A model generated the notes under the pieces. That model was not told the origin of the DNA. It worked only from the letters and a program-made list of their open reading frames with translations, and searched no databases. Of a stretch of DNA of 64,000 nt, positions 1 to 7,232 are shown piece after piece. The translations under genes were made by a program, and so were the position numbers. This stretch comes from Micromonospora vinacea. Its GTDB lineage: Bacteria; Actinomycetota; Actinomycetes; Mycobacteriales; Micromonosporaceae. The stretch's first letter is position 1. Each line of letters starts with the position of its first letter. The stretch covers positions 3,658,001 through 3,722,000 of the forward strand of contig NZ_JADOTY010000001.1 in NCBI RefSeq assembly GCF_015751785.1, written 5' to 3'.

Positions 1-240
1 GGCACCCCGCTGCCCGCACCGGTCGACGGGCACGTGCAGCGGTGGGGCGGTGCGCTGCCGCAGTACGCGCCGGGGCACGCCGACCGGCTCGCCGCCGCGC
101 GGACGGCGTTGCGGGCCGCGCACCCCACACTGGTCCTCGCCGGCGCCGGCTACGACGGCGTCGGCATCCCGGTCTGCGTCCGCTCCGGCGAGACGGCGGC
201 CGAAGAGATCATCACAGCACTGGGAGGATCGGCGAGATGA
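1..240 (+). CDS. hemG: Protoporphyrinogen/coproporphyrinogen oxidase, C-terminal fragment
   Basis: Only the last 79 residues lie in the window; the gene begins upstream. They contain the RW...LPQY..GH segment and the [11 protein letters not shown] glycine-rich FAD-contacting stretch typical of the C-terminus of HemY/HemG (CgoX) flavoenzymes, which oxidise coproporphyrinogen III to coproporphyrin III in Gram-positive haem synthesis. The TGA stop overlaps the ATG of hemQ (ATGA), so the two are translationally coupled. The coupling to a coproporphyrin-pathway decarboxylase supports the coproporphyrinogen activity; that substrate assignment is family knowledge rather than something visible here. 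Confidence 0.9.
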   Translation, partial: GTPLPAPVDGHVQRWGGALPQYAPGHADRLAAARTALRAAHPTLVLAGAGYDGVGIPVCVRSGETAAEEIITALGGSAR

Positions 241-938
241 CCGAGCAGACCAACGCGGCCCGGTTGCGGGAGCTGAACGACAGCATCCGCTACACCATGT
301 GGTCGGTGTTCCGGGCCAGCTCCCCGCTGCCGTCGCTGCGGGACAACGTCACCGGCGAGGTGGTGTCCCTCTTCGACGAGCTGGCCGGCAAGGACGTCGT
401 GGTCCGAGGCGTGTACGACGTCTCCGGGCTGCGCGCCGACGCGGACGTGATGATCTGGTGGCACTCCGCGTCCCCGGACGCGCTCCAGGACGCGTACCTG
501 CGGTTCCGCCGCACCACGCTGGGCCGGGCGCTGACCCCGGTGTGGTCGCAGATGGCGCTGCACCGGCCGGCGGAGTTCAACAAGAGCCACATCCCGGCGT
601 TCCTGGCCGGCGAGGAGGCCCGCCCCTACATCTGCGTGTACCCGTTCGTCCGCTCCTACGAGTGGTACCTGCTTCCCGACGCCGAGCGGCGGGAGATGCT
701 TGCCGAGCACGGGAAGATGGCCCGCGGCTACCCGGACGTGCGGGCCAACACCGTCGCCTCGTTCGCGCTCGGCGACTACGAGTGGATGCTCGCCTTCGAG
801 GCCGACGAACTGCACCGGATCGTCGACCTGATGCGGGACCTGCGCGCCTCCGGCGCCCGCCGGCACGTCCGCGAAGAGGTCCCGTTCTACACCGGCCGCC
901 GCCGCTCGGTAGCCGAGATCGTCAACTGCCTGGTCTGA
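237..938 (+). CDS. hemQ: Coproheme decarboxylase HemQ (ChdC)
   Basis: A 233-residue protein starting [20 protein letters not shown], of normal length for the chlorite-dismutase-like HemQ family. HemQ oxidatively decarboxylates the propionates of Fe-coproporphyrin III to give haem b, the last step of the coproporphyrin-dependent pathway of Actinobacteria and Firmicutes. Family-like segments include the N-terminal [11 protein letters not shown] and the central [13 protein letters not shown] block, which carries the catalytic-type tyrosine. The ATG overlaps the stop of the oxidase gene by four bases. Soluble, with no signal peptide. A large hairpin follows the stop. Confidence 0.95.
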   Translation: MTEQTNAARLRELNDSIRYTMWSVFRASSPLPSLRDNVTGEVVSLFDELAGKDVVVRGVYDVSGLRADADVMIWWHSASPDALQDAYLRFRRTTLGRALTPVWSQMALHRPAEFNKSHIPAFLAGEEARPYICVYPFVRSYEWYLLPDAERREMLAEHGKMARGYPDVRANTVASFALGDYEWMLAFEADELHRIVDLMRDLRASGARRHVREEVPFYTGRRRSVAEIVNCLV

Positions 939-950
939 CCCACCCCACCC

Positions 951-1033
951 CTCCCCGCGATCTTGCACTTTCTGTCCCGACGAAAAGGGCATAAGTCGCG
1001 ATCCGGCGACCGAAAGTGCAAGATCGCGGGGAG
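951..1033. repeat. Dispersed palindrome, 22-bp perfect arms, between convergent genes
   Basis: Arms 951-972 and 1012-1033 are perfect reverse complements (core GATCTTGCACTTTC / GAAAGTGCAAGATC) around a 39-base loop. It fills the gap between hemQ (+) and the GNAT gene (-), so it would act as a two-way terminator. It shares an outer GATC and layout with hairpins at 51322 and 57422, suggesting a related repeat group; that grouping is inference. Confidence 0.8.
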
Positions 1034-1074
1034 GGAAGGGGCGGGGAGGGCGCGGAGGCGTGGTGGGGGCGTGG

Positions 1075-1563
1075 TTAGAGGGTGCGTTGCATTACCTGTT
1101 CGCGGCCTACGCCGTCGGGTAGGAGATCGCCCAGCTCGTCGGTCTGCGTGAAGCCCACGCGCTCGTAGAGGGCCTTTGCGGGCGTGTTGTCCGGCATGAC
1201 GCTGAGGCGCAGCCGGTCGGCGCCGCGCTCGTGGGCCCAGCGCGCCACCTCATCCACCAGGCAGTCGCCGACACCCTTGCCGCGGGCGTCGGGGTGCACC
1301 CACATCGAGATCAGGTCCATCATCAGCGGGTCCGCAGTCGGCACGCCGCTCGACATCCCGACCGGACTCCCGTCCAGGACGGCTACCAGGTTGTGTGAGC
1401 CGGGGATGCTCAGCCGGTCGCGCCAGCGTTGCTCGCGGTCGCCGTCGCCCTGCCAGTCGGCGAGCCGGGAGCCGAACGCTCCCGGCGCCTCGCTGAGGGC
1501 GGCCAGCCGCAGTTCGCGCCAGGTGGGCCAGTCATCGGGGGTGAGCACCCTGATCTCGATCAT
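1075..1563 (-). CDS. GNAT family N-acetyltransferase
   Basis: A 162-residue GNAT protein, MIEIRVLTPDDWPTWRELR at the start. It shows the acetyl-CoA-binding motif A (VHPDARGKGVGDCLVDEV, a V.P..RG.G.G variant) and the C-terminal PAKALYERVGF motif B. It transfers an acetyl group from acetyl-CoA to an amine; the substrate cannot be told. The ATG at 1563 is chosen because it begins the conserved beta-1 strand. The frame stays open another 48 codons upstream, but that stretch does not read as GNAT. It stands alone between a hairpin and the LPMO gene. Confidence 0.88.
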   Translation of the reverse strand: MIEIRVLTPDDWPTWRELRLAALSEAPGAFGSRLADWQGDGDREQRWRDRLSIPGSHNLVAVLDGSPVGMSSGVPTADPLMMDLISMWVHPDARGKGVGDCLVDEVARWAHERGADRLRLSVMPDNTPAKALYERVGFTQTDELGDLLPDGVGREQVMQRTL

Positions 1564-1655
1564 GCGGGGATGGTGCCCGGACGGACCGCCGGGCACCACC
1601 GCATTTCCCACCGGCCGGCGCCGCACCCCCGCCCGGGTGCGGCGCCGGACGGGGA

Positions 1656-2756
1656 TCAACTGGTCGTCGTACAGGAGACCAGCGGAACTGGGTTGCTGCC
1701 GTTCCACGAGCCGAGGAAACCGAACGTGGTGCTCGCTCCGGCGGCGAGGGTGCCGTTGTGGTTGGCGTTACGTGCCGTGACCAGCGTGCCGCTGGCGCCG
1801 ACCGTCGCGTTCCACGACGAGGTGACCTGCTGGCCGTTGTTGTAGTTCCAGCTCACCGACCAGCCCTGGGTCGGTGAACCGCCCGCTGTCACCTTCACCT
1901 CGGCCTGGAAGCCACCGGACCATTGACCGGTGACCTGGTACGTCGCCGTGCAGGCACCGGCCGGCGGCGGGGTCGTCGGCGGCGGCGTGGTGGGCGGGGG
2001 CGTGGTCGGTGGCGGGGTCGTCGGCGGGGGCGTGGTCGGCGGCGGGGTCGTCGAGCCGCCGCCGAAGTCGACGTCGCTGCACAGGTAGTACGACTGGTCC
2101 AGGTGGCTGGCCTGCCAGACGGTGTAGACGATGTGCCGTCCGGTGCGGCCCGGCGCGCTCACCGGGATCTGGATCGAGACACCACTGGGGTCCGGGCTCC
2201 ACTGGGAGGCGGGCGTGTTGCCGATCTGGCCGGCCAACTCCAGGTTGCCCCAGCCGAGTGTTTGGCTGGCCGCGTTGAAGCCCTGCTTGGTCACGTACAC
2301 CCGGATGTAGTCGGCGCCGTGACGGGCCTGGTCGACGAAGCGGAGCCGGAAGTTGTTCGACACCGCTGTGGTCTTCCAGGCGCCGATGGTGTCCAGCGCG
2401 TTGTAGCGCGGGCTCTGGGTGCGTCCGCCGCTGCAGAGTTGGCCGTCGGGGACGGCGGCCTGGTGGTTGCCCCCCACACCCTCGCGGTACAGGCCGTTCC
2501 AGTTCCACATGGCGGCCGGGTCGGCCTGCCAGGCCTGCCAGCACATCGGGTCCTCGGTGGCCATCCGCGGGTTCTGGAAGTCGCTGCCCCAACGTTGCCA
2601 GCAGCCGTAGTTGCGTGAGGCCGGGTCGACGACCGAACCGTGCGCCGAGGCGGGTTCGGCCCGCATGGTGGTCACTGCGGTCGTCAAAAGGAGCGTGGTG
2701 GTCGCCGCGATGGCGAACAACCAGAGCACGCGTCGTGATCGGGTGGGAGTGAACAT
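1656..2756 (-). CDS. Secreted AA10 lytic polysaccharide monooxygenase with CBM2
   Basis: 366 residues. A signal peptide of about 38 residues ends in ASA, so the mature protein starts at His39 (HGSVVDPASRNYGCW), the amino-terminal half of the copper histidine brace. The second brace His is His146 (QARHGADYIRVYVTK) and the likely axial aromatic is Phe231 (CSDVDF). A linker of six TTPPP repeats (236-265) leads to a carbohydrate-binding module of family 2 (about 268-363) with exposed Trp residues. The overall pattern resembles cellulose-active Streptomyces AA10 enzymes with CBM2, so oxidative cleavage of crystalline cellulose is likely; chitin activity is not excluded. No strong Shine-Dalgarno site is visible. 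Confidence 0.93.
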   Translation of the reverse strand: MFTPTRSRRVLWLFAIAATTTLLLTTAVTTMRAEPASAHGSVVDPASRNYGCWQRWGSDFQNPRMATEDPMCWQAWQADPAAMWNWNGLYREGVGGNHQAAVPDGQLCSGGRTQSPRYNALDTIGAWKTTAVSNNFRLRFVDQARHGADYIRVYVTKQGFNAASQTLGWGNLELAGQIGNTPASQWSPDPSGVSIQIPVSAPGRTGRHIVYTVWQASHLDQSYYLCSDVDFGGGSTTPPPTTPPPTTPPPTTPPPTTPPPTTPPPAGACTATYQVTGQWSGGFQAEVKVTAGGSPTQGWSVSWNYNNGQQVTSSWNATVGASGTLVTARNANHNGTLAAGASTTFGFLGSWNGSNPVPLVSCTTTS

Positions 2757-2800
2757 GGAGCCCCCGGGGGGATGAGGTCGGACGTCGACACCCGGATCGC

Positions 2801-2819
2801 CGGGAGTTGCCCACTCCCG
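2801..2819. promoter_or_regulatory. Small palindrome upstream of the CBM2-LPMO gene
   Basis: CGGGAGT and ACTCCCG, 7-base arms around five bases, 45 bases upstream of the LPMO start on the minus strand. Its placement would suit an operator. It does not match the CebR box and its function is unknown. Confidence 0.3.
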
Positions 2820-2873
2820 TGCCTGATCGCTGGCTCCCGCGATGGCTCTACCGGCACCATGCCAGCTCGATCG

Positions 2874-3329
2874 TCAGCCGTCAATGGCATCGCGCCGCAT
2901 CGGGGTGTGCGGGATGCCGTCCTCGACGTACTCGGGGCCGCTCACCGCGAAGCCGTGCCGGGTGTAGAACGCGACCAGGTGCGACTGGGCGTCCAGCACG
3001 CAGGCCCGGTTGCCCACCACCTCCAGCGCCGCGGTCATCAGCCGGCCGGCGTGCCCGCCGCCGCGCGCCTCCGGGGCCACCACGACCCGACCGATCCGGG
3101 CGTCGCCGTTCGGGTCGGCCAGGATCCGCAGGTACGCCAGTGGCGCGCCGCCGTCGGTGAGCCAGAGGTGCCGGGTGCCCGGCTCGACGTCGCGCCCGTC
3201 GAGCTCCGGGTACGGGCAGTTCTGCTCCACCACGAACACGTCGATGCGCAGCTTGAGCAGGTCGTGGAAGGTGCGGGCGTTCAGGTCGGCGAAGGAGGCC
3301 GTCCGGAGCTCGGTGGTCTGTTGGGGCAT
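2874..3329 (-). CDS. ElaA-type GNAT N-acetyltransferase
   Basis: 151 residues. The N-terminal block LLKLRIDVFVVEQNCPYPELDGRD is the hallmark of the ElaA/YjcF group (RxxVFvvEQ.cpY.e.D..D), followed by TRHLWLTDG and the acetyl-CoA-binding segment VVVAPEARGGGHAGRLM. Predicted soluble acetyltransferase of unknown substrate. The ATG at 3329 fits the family start. The exporter gene upstream on the same strand ends 24 bases before it, so the two may be co-transcribed. Confidence 0.9.
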   Translation of the reverse strand: MPQQTTELRTASFADLNARTFHDLLKLRIDVFVVEQNCPYPELDGRDVEPGTRHLWLTDGGAPLAYLRILADPNGDARIGRVVVAPEARGGGHAGRLMTAALEVVGNRACVLDAQSHLVAFYTRHGFAVSGPEYVEDGIPHTPMRRDAIDG

Positions 3330-3353
3330 CCACCGATGGTAGGTCGGGTGGGT

Positions 3354-4295
3354 TCACCGGGGTTCCGCCCGGTCGGGTGCCAGGTAGGTGGCGGCCACGG
3401 CGGTGAGCAGCAGGACGCCGCCGCCGATCACCGGCAGGGGGAGCGGTTCGTGTAGCAGGGCCACCGCCAGGGCCGCGGCGGTGAGCGGTTCGAGCAGGGT
3501 GAGCACGGCCGCGACGCTGCCCGGTGTGGTGCGCAGTCCGGCGTAGAACAGCGCGTACGCGACAGCCGTGGTTATCACGCCGAGGTGCAGGAGCAGCGCC
3601 ACGGTGTCGAGGCGTACCGGCAGGCCGACCCCGGCGACCACTGCGAACGGCGCCAGGGTCAACGCGCCGACCACTGTGGAGATGGTGGTCAGCGCCATCG
3701 GCGCGGTGCGCTGCGACACCTGGCGGCTGATCAGGGTGGTGACCGCGTACCCGAGGCCGGAGCCGGCCGCCGCGAGCAGGCCGAGCAGCGGGGCGGGCGC
3801 CGCCGCGCCGGGGTGCTCGGTGGCACCGGTGATCAGGACGAGGCCGGCCACCGCCGCGACCAGCGTGCCGAGTCGCAGCGGGCCGGGGAGTCGGCGGGCG
3901 CGTACCGACTCCCAGGCCGCGGCGAGCACCGGGGCTAGGCCCAGGCTGACGATGGTGGCCACGCTGACGCCGGCCCAGGCCACGGCGGCGAAGTAGAGCG
4001 CCTGGTAGAGGCCGAGGCCGACGCCGGTGAGCAGCAGCGGTACGGGTGCGGCGCGCACTGTGGCCACTATCGTGCGGAGCCGGCCGGCGGTGCACGCCAG
4101 CAGCACGAGCGCGGCGATGGCGAGGCGGTGGAAGCCGATGCTCACCGGGCTGAGCCCGGTGCTCTCGCGCAGCAGTTGCACCGCCACGCCGGTGGTGCCC
4201 CACAGCACGCCGGTGACGCTGATCTGGATGAGGCCGCTGCGGGCGGCGTGGCGGGCGGCCGAGGCGGCCGGCAGCGAGGTACGGGTCGTGGACAC
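3354..4295 (-). CDS. EamA/DMT family transporter
   Basis: 313 residues with ten predicted membrane segments arranged as two EamA repeats (roughly 20-150 and 165-305), the usual architecture of drug/metabolite exporters such as RhtA and YdcZ-like proteins. The N-terminal repeat has the typical GVLWGTTGVAVQLL first helix. The exported compound (amino acid, nucleoside or drug) cannot be deduced. It lies 24 bases upstream of the ElaA-type gene on the same strand. Bases 4296-4505 hold no gene. Confidence 0.9.
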   Translation of the reverse strand: MSTTRTSLPAASAARHAARSGLIQISVTGVLWGTTGVAVQLLRESTGLSPVSIGFHRLAIAALVLLACTAGRLRTIVATVRAAPVPLLLTGVGLGLYQALYFAAVAWAGVSVATIVSLGLAPVLAAAWESVRARRLPGPLRLGTLVAAVAGLVLITGATEHPGAAAPAPLLGLLAAAGSGLGYAVTTLISRQVSQRTAPMALTTISTVVGALTLAPFAVVAGVGLPVRLDTVALLLHLGVITTAVAYALFYAGLRTTPGSVAAVLTLLEPLTAAALAVALLHEPLPLPVIGGGVLLLTAVAATYLAPDRAEPR

Positions 4296-4505
4296 GGGAG
4301 CGCTCCGAAGGTGAGCCGTTGACGGGGACGACGTCGACGGAGCGCGTACGACAGGGTGGCCGAGCGGGGTCAGGTCACCCGGTCGGCGAGAGGCGCGGCG
4401 CTCCGCTCAGGAGCGCGGCGGGGGCAGGACGCCCAGGAATGGCCGCATGGCGACGACCGTACCCCAGCGTGGCGGTCCGGAGGGCCCGCGGCCGGGCTGG
4501 CGCGG

Positions 4506-4766
4506 TCAGGCCGGGCGGGCGCCGACGGCGTCGCGGATCTCCGCGCCCACGGCGCCCTCGACGGCGCGGGCGCAGTGTGCGCAGCAGAAGAAGCGGCCGT
4601 TGACCTCGACGCCGTGCCCGACGATCTTGACCTGGCAGTGCTCGCAGATCGGTGCCATGCGCTGGATCGCGCACTCGAACGAGTCGAAGGTGTGCACGTC
4701 GCCGCTGACGGTGTGCACCTCGAACGCCATCCAGTAGTCGTTGCCGCAGACCTCGCAGGTTGCCAC
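4506..4766 (-). CDS. Small Cys-rich metal-binding (metallothionein-like) protein
   Basis: 86 residues with eight cysteines: C4, C7, C32, C41, C44, C61, C62 and C65, plus His in GHG and AHC contexts. The CxxC...C...CxxC...CCxxC pattern and the NGRFFCCAHCARA segment resemble prokaryotic metallothioneins and zinc-ribbon proteins. It probably binds Zn or another soft metal in the cytoplasm. Upstream on the minus strand a GGAGG-like element (AACGGAGG) sits next to the ATG. Whether it stores metal or is a structural zinc ribbon cannot be told. Confidence 0.75.
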   Translation of the reverse strand: MATCEVCGNDYWMAFEVHTVSGDVHTFDSFECAIQRMAPICEHCQVKIVGHGVEVNGRFFCCAHCARAVEGAVGAEIRDAVGARPA

Positions 4767-4921
4767 CGAAAACCTCCGTTAAGTGAACAAGTACCTACAG
4801 AATCCCCCCGGGTGCCGCGACGTGGGGCGGAACGCCGACGCCTGGCCATGTCGACGGCGTGTCGGCGTCGGCGTGTTGTCCGTTATGCCGGGTGAACCGC
4901 CGCAACCCCCGGAGGATCATC

Positions 4922-5197
4922 GTGATCAAGCGCAACAAGCTCTTCGGCAACCAGACCCGGGTCACCTTCTGTCTGCCCCGCGACGTCCCGCCCGGCCCGG
5001 TGAGTGTCGTCGGCTCCTTCAATGGCTGGCAGCCGGGCCGGCACGAACTGGTGGCCCGCCGCGACGGCACCAGGACGGTGACGGTGAAGCTGCCGCCGGG
5101 GGAGTACCGGTTCCGTTACCTCGGCACCGGGGGCGTCTGGTTGGACGACGAGTCGGCCGACCAGGTCGACGACCGGGGCTGCCTGCTCCGGCTCTGA
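4922..5197 (+). CDS. Stand-alone CBM48 / isoamylase early-set domain protein
   Basis: 91 residues from a GTG preceded by GGAGG six bases upstream. The sequence is almost entirely one early-set beta-sandwich: VTFCLPRDVPPGPVSVVGSF, then NGW, LPPGEYRFRYL and the D.ADQ segment. These are the landmarks of CBM48/AMPK-type glycogen-binding domains that normally precede GH13 catalytic domains. No catalytic domain or signal peptide is present, so it is a free cytoplasmic domain, probably binding glycogen or another alpha-glucan. Such isolated modules are common in actinobacteria. Confidence 0.8.
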   Translation: MIKRNKLFGNQTRVTFCLPRDVPPGPVSVVGSFNGWQPGRHELVARRDGTRTVTVKLPPGEYRFRYLGTGGVWLDDESADQVDDRGCLLRL

Positions 5198-5221
5198 GAA
5201 GAAAACTGCCGCCATCGATGG

Positions 5222-5305
5222 ATTTATCGATGAGAGTCTTTACTGTTAACAATGTTTAAATTACCTTGAGGGCACCTCACCGCACCTGGAGAAGGAGCTG
5301 CCCCC
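5222..5305 (+). promoter_or_regulatory. AT-rich promoter region of the chitin-type LPMO gene
   Basis: Bases 5222-5265 are unusually A/T rich for this genome (TTTATCGATGAGAGTCTTTA, then TGTTAACAATGTTTAAATT). TTTATC at 5223 with TAACAA near 5247 could serve as -35/-10 elements. A GGAGAAGGAG ribosome-binding site lies just before the ATG at 5306. Boundaries are approximate. Confidence 0.5.
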
Positions 5306-6046
5306 ATGCGTCGAAGAATCACCGTCCCGCTGGTGGCGGCGGGCGCCGTCGCCGCCACCCTCACCGTCGCCGCCCCCGCGCAGGCGCACGGATACGTCTC
5401 CGCCCCACCGAGCCGGCAGGCGCTCTGCGCGCAGGGCCGGGTGCCCGACTGCGGGCAGATCAAGTACGAGCCGCAGAGCGTCGAGGGCCCCAAGGGCCTG
5501 CGCAGCTGCAATGCCGGAATCGCCCAGTTCGCCGTCCTCAACGACGACAGTCGGGGCTGGCCGGCCACCTCGGTGGGTAGCTCGCTGACCTTCACCTGGG
5601 TGAACACCGCCCGGCACGCCACCAGCAACTGGGAGTACTGGATCGGCAACACCCGGGTCGGCGTGGTCAACGGCAACGGCCAACAGCCGGGCGCCACGGT
5701 GTCCCACAACGTCAATCTCGGCGGCTTCTCCGGCCGACAGAAGATCCTCGCGGTGTGGAACATCTCCGACACTGCGAACGCCTTCTACTCCTGCATCGAC
5801 GTGCAGATCGGCGGCGGAGGGTCGACCCCGACCCCGACCCCCACCACCTCGCCCACCCCACGGCCCACCCCGACCGCCACGCCGACCACTCCGCCCGCGC
5901 CGGGCGGCAGTTGGACGACGGGCCGGGCGTACCAGGTCGGCGACCAGGTCACCTACGGCGGAGCGACGTACCGCTGCCGGCAGGCGCACACCGCGATCCC
6001 GGGCTGGGAGCCGCCGAACGTACCGGCGCTCTGGCTCCAGGTCTGA
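5306..6046 (+). CDS. Secreted AA10 lytic polysaccharide monooxygenase with CBM5/12
   Basis: 246 residues. Signal peptide 1-27 ending AQA, mature start His28 (HGYVSAPPSRQALC). The copper brace is His28 plus His104 (TARHATSNWEYWI), with Phe160 (ANAFYSCIDV) axial. The QSVEGPKGL motif matches chitin-active AA10 enzymes such as CBP21. A Thr-Pro linker (174-199) connects to a C-terminal CBM5/12 chitin-binding module (about 201-246: W, GRAYQVGDQVTYGG, YRCRQAHT, GWEPPNVPALW). Predicted oxidative cleavage of crystalline chitin outside the cell. It is followed by a hairpin terminator. Confidence 0.95.
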   Translation: MRRRITVPLVAAGAVAATLTVAAPAQAHGYVSAPPSRQALCAQGRVPDCGQIKYEPQSVEGPKGLRSCNAGIAQFAVLNDDSRGWPATSVGSSLTFTWVNTARHATSNWEYWIGNTRVGVVNGNGQQPGATVSHNVNLGGFSGRQKILAVWNISDTANAFYSCIDVQIGGGGSTPTPTPTTSPTPRPTPTATPTTPPAPGGSWTTGRAYQVGDQVTYGGATYRCRQAHTAIPGWEPPNVPALWLQV

Positions 6047-6049
6047 CCG

Positions 6050-6079
6050 CACGGGTGCGGCCCTCTGGCTGCACCCGTG
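6050..6079 (+). terminator. Hairpin terminator after the chitin-type LPMO gene
   Basis: CACGGGTGC (6050-6058) pairs perfectly with GCACCCGTG (6071-6079), four bases after the stop codon. There is no U-tract, as is usual in high-GC actinobacteria. Confidence 0.65.
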
Positions 6080-6110
6080 TCGCCGCCCTCGCGTGAACGG
6101 AGCCACCGGC

Positions 6111-6719
6111 ATGCCCCGCCGTACCCCGCTGGCGTCAGTCGTTGCCGCTCTGCTGCTCATCGGAGCCTGCGCCGGACCGCCCACGTCGAGCCCGCCGACC
6201 CTGCCGCAGCCGGCCCCCGCCTCCCCGGCCGGCTCGGCGGCGGCCGGGTCCTCGGGCGTCGGGTCCGCAGTCGGGGCGGACGCGATGAGCGGGATCGACG
6301 TGGTGTTCCTGAGCACGATGGTCGGGCACAGCGAACGCACCCTGCAGATCGTCGGGCTGGTCCGGGACCGGGTGCGCGACGAGACGCTGCGCACCCTGGC
6401 CGCCGCCATCGAGGCGACCGAGGGCGACGAACTGGCCGCCATGCGCGGCTGGTTGCCCACGACCGGGCCGGGCGCCAGCGCCGCCGCACACCACCACGAC
6501 GGGCACGGCGACGACGCCGCGCTCGACCGGCTGCGGACCGCGCCGGACGCGGACGTCGACAGCGTGCTGCGCGAGGTGCTCGCCGACCACCAGCGGTCGG
6601 CCGCCGACCTGGCCCGGTCCCACGTCGGCGTCGGACGCAACGAACGGGTCCGCGACCTGGCCCGGCGGATCGAGCAGTCCCGGACCGCCGAGGTCGAGCT
6701 GCTCAGGGGTACGCCCTGA
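6111..6719 (+). CDS. DUF305-like lipoprotein
   Basis: 202 residues from the ATG at 6111, chosen over a GTG at 6093 because GGAG sits 8 bases before it and the signal peptide then begins normally (MPRRTPLASVVAALLLIGAC). The lipobox cysteine is Cys20. A low-complexity Pro/Ser/Ala stretch follows, then a helical domain with the DUF305 pattern of paired helices (MVGHSERTLQIVGLV and DHQRSAADLARSH). The usual double His of DUF305 (M..HH..A) is replaced by GHS, while a HHHDGH cluster lies in the linker. Likely a cell-surface, possibly metal-binding protein of unknown role. Confidence 0.75.
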   Translation: MPRRTPLASVVAALLLIGACAGPPTSSPPTLPQPAPASPAGSAAAGSSGVGSAVGADAMSGIDVVFLSTMVGHSERTLQIVGLVRDRVRDETLRTLAAAIEATEGDELAAMRGWLPTTGPGASAAAHHHDGHGDDAALDRLRTAPDADVDSVLREVLADHQRSAADLARSHVGVGRNERVRDLARRIEQSRTAEVELLRGTP

Positions 6720-6724
6720 GCAGC

Positions 6725-6775
6725 GGTCACGCCTTTAGCCCGGTCACGCCTTGAGTGCCGTCACGCCCTGGGTGC
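6725..6775. repeat. Three tandem 17-bp repeats in a convergent gap
   Basis: Units at 6725-6741, 6742-6758 and 6759-6775 share GTCACGCC followed by a variable TTTAGCC/TTGAGTG/CTGGGTG tail; adjacent units match at about 14 of 17 bases. A weaker copy may overlap the stop codon of the lipoprotein gene. They fill the 61-base gap before msrB. Function unknown. Confidence 0.6.
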
Positions 6776-6780
6776 CCGGG

Positions 6781-7185
6781 TCAGCGGGGTTCCAGCTTGA
6801 TGGAGACCGAGTTGACGCAGTGCCGGGTGTCCTTCGGGGTGAAGCCCTCGCCGTGGAAGACGTGCCCGAGGTGACTGTCGCAGCGGGCGCAGCGGATCTC
6901 CGTACGGGCCATGCCGAGGGTGCGGTCCTCGATCTCCTTGACCCGGCCCGGGATGGCATCGTCGAAGCTCGGCCAGCCGCAGTGCGAGTCGAACTTGGTG
7001 TCGCTGGAGAACAGCTCCAGCCCGCAGGCGCGACAGTGGTAGACCCCCTGGGTCTTCGTGTCCACGTACTCGCCCGTCCACGGGCGTTCGGTGCCGGCCT
7101 CCCGCAGGACGTGGAACTCCTCGGGGGTCAGTCGGACCCGCCACTCTTCGTCGGTACGGGGCAGCTCGTTGTCGTCAAGACTCAC
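6781..7185 (-). CDS. msrB: Peptide-methionine (R)-S-oxide reductase MsrB
   Basis: 134 residues, the usual length. Zinc ligands are Cys51/Cys54 (YHCRACG) and Cys99/Cys102 (IRCARC); the catalytic Cys is Cys123 in RHCVNSVSIKLEP. The SHCGWPSF and GHVFHGEG motifs are also present. It reduces methionine-R-sulfoxide in oxidised proteins using thioredoxin-type electrons in the cytoplasm. The gene is divergent from the LigD-type polymerase, with 47 bases between the starts. Confidence 0.97.
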   Translation of the reverse strand: MSLDDNELPRTDEEWRVRLTPEEFHVLREAGTERPWTGEYVDTKTQGVYHCRACGLELFSSDTKFDSHCGWPSFDDAIPGRVKEIEDRTLGMARTEIRCARCDSHLGHVFHGEGFTPKDTRHCVNSVSIKLEPR

Positions 7186-7232
7186 CCGTCAACGGTACGT
7201 CGAACGTCGGGGGCTTGGCATAAGGTCGCGGG

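Noticed and set aside
50..994. Long Arg/Pro-rich open frame over hemQ
   Set aside because: Composition of a shifted high-GC frame; hemQ in another frame has clear family motifs.
1962..2051. Repeated GGCGGGGGCGTGGTC-type DNA
   Set aside because: It encodes the TTPPP linker of the LPMO and is not an intergenic repeat or CRISPR array.
2881..4203. 440-codon minus-strand open frame
   Set aside because: Different frame over the EamA and ElaA-type genes; composition only.
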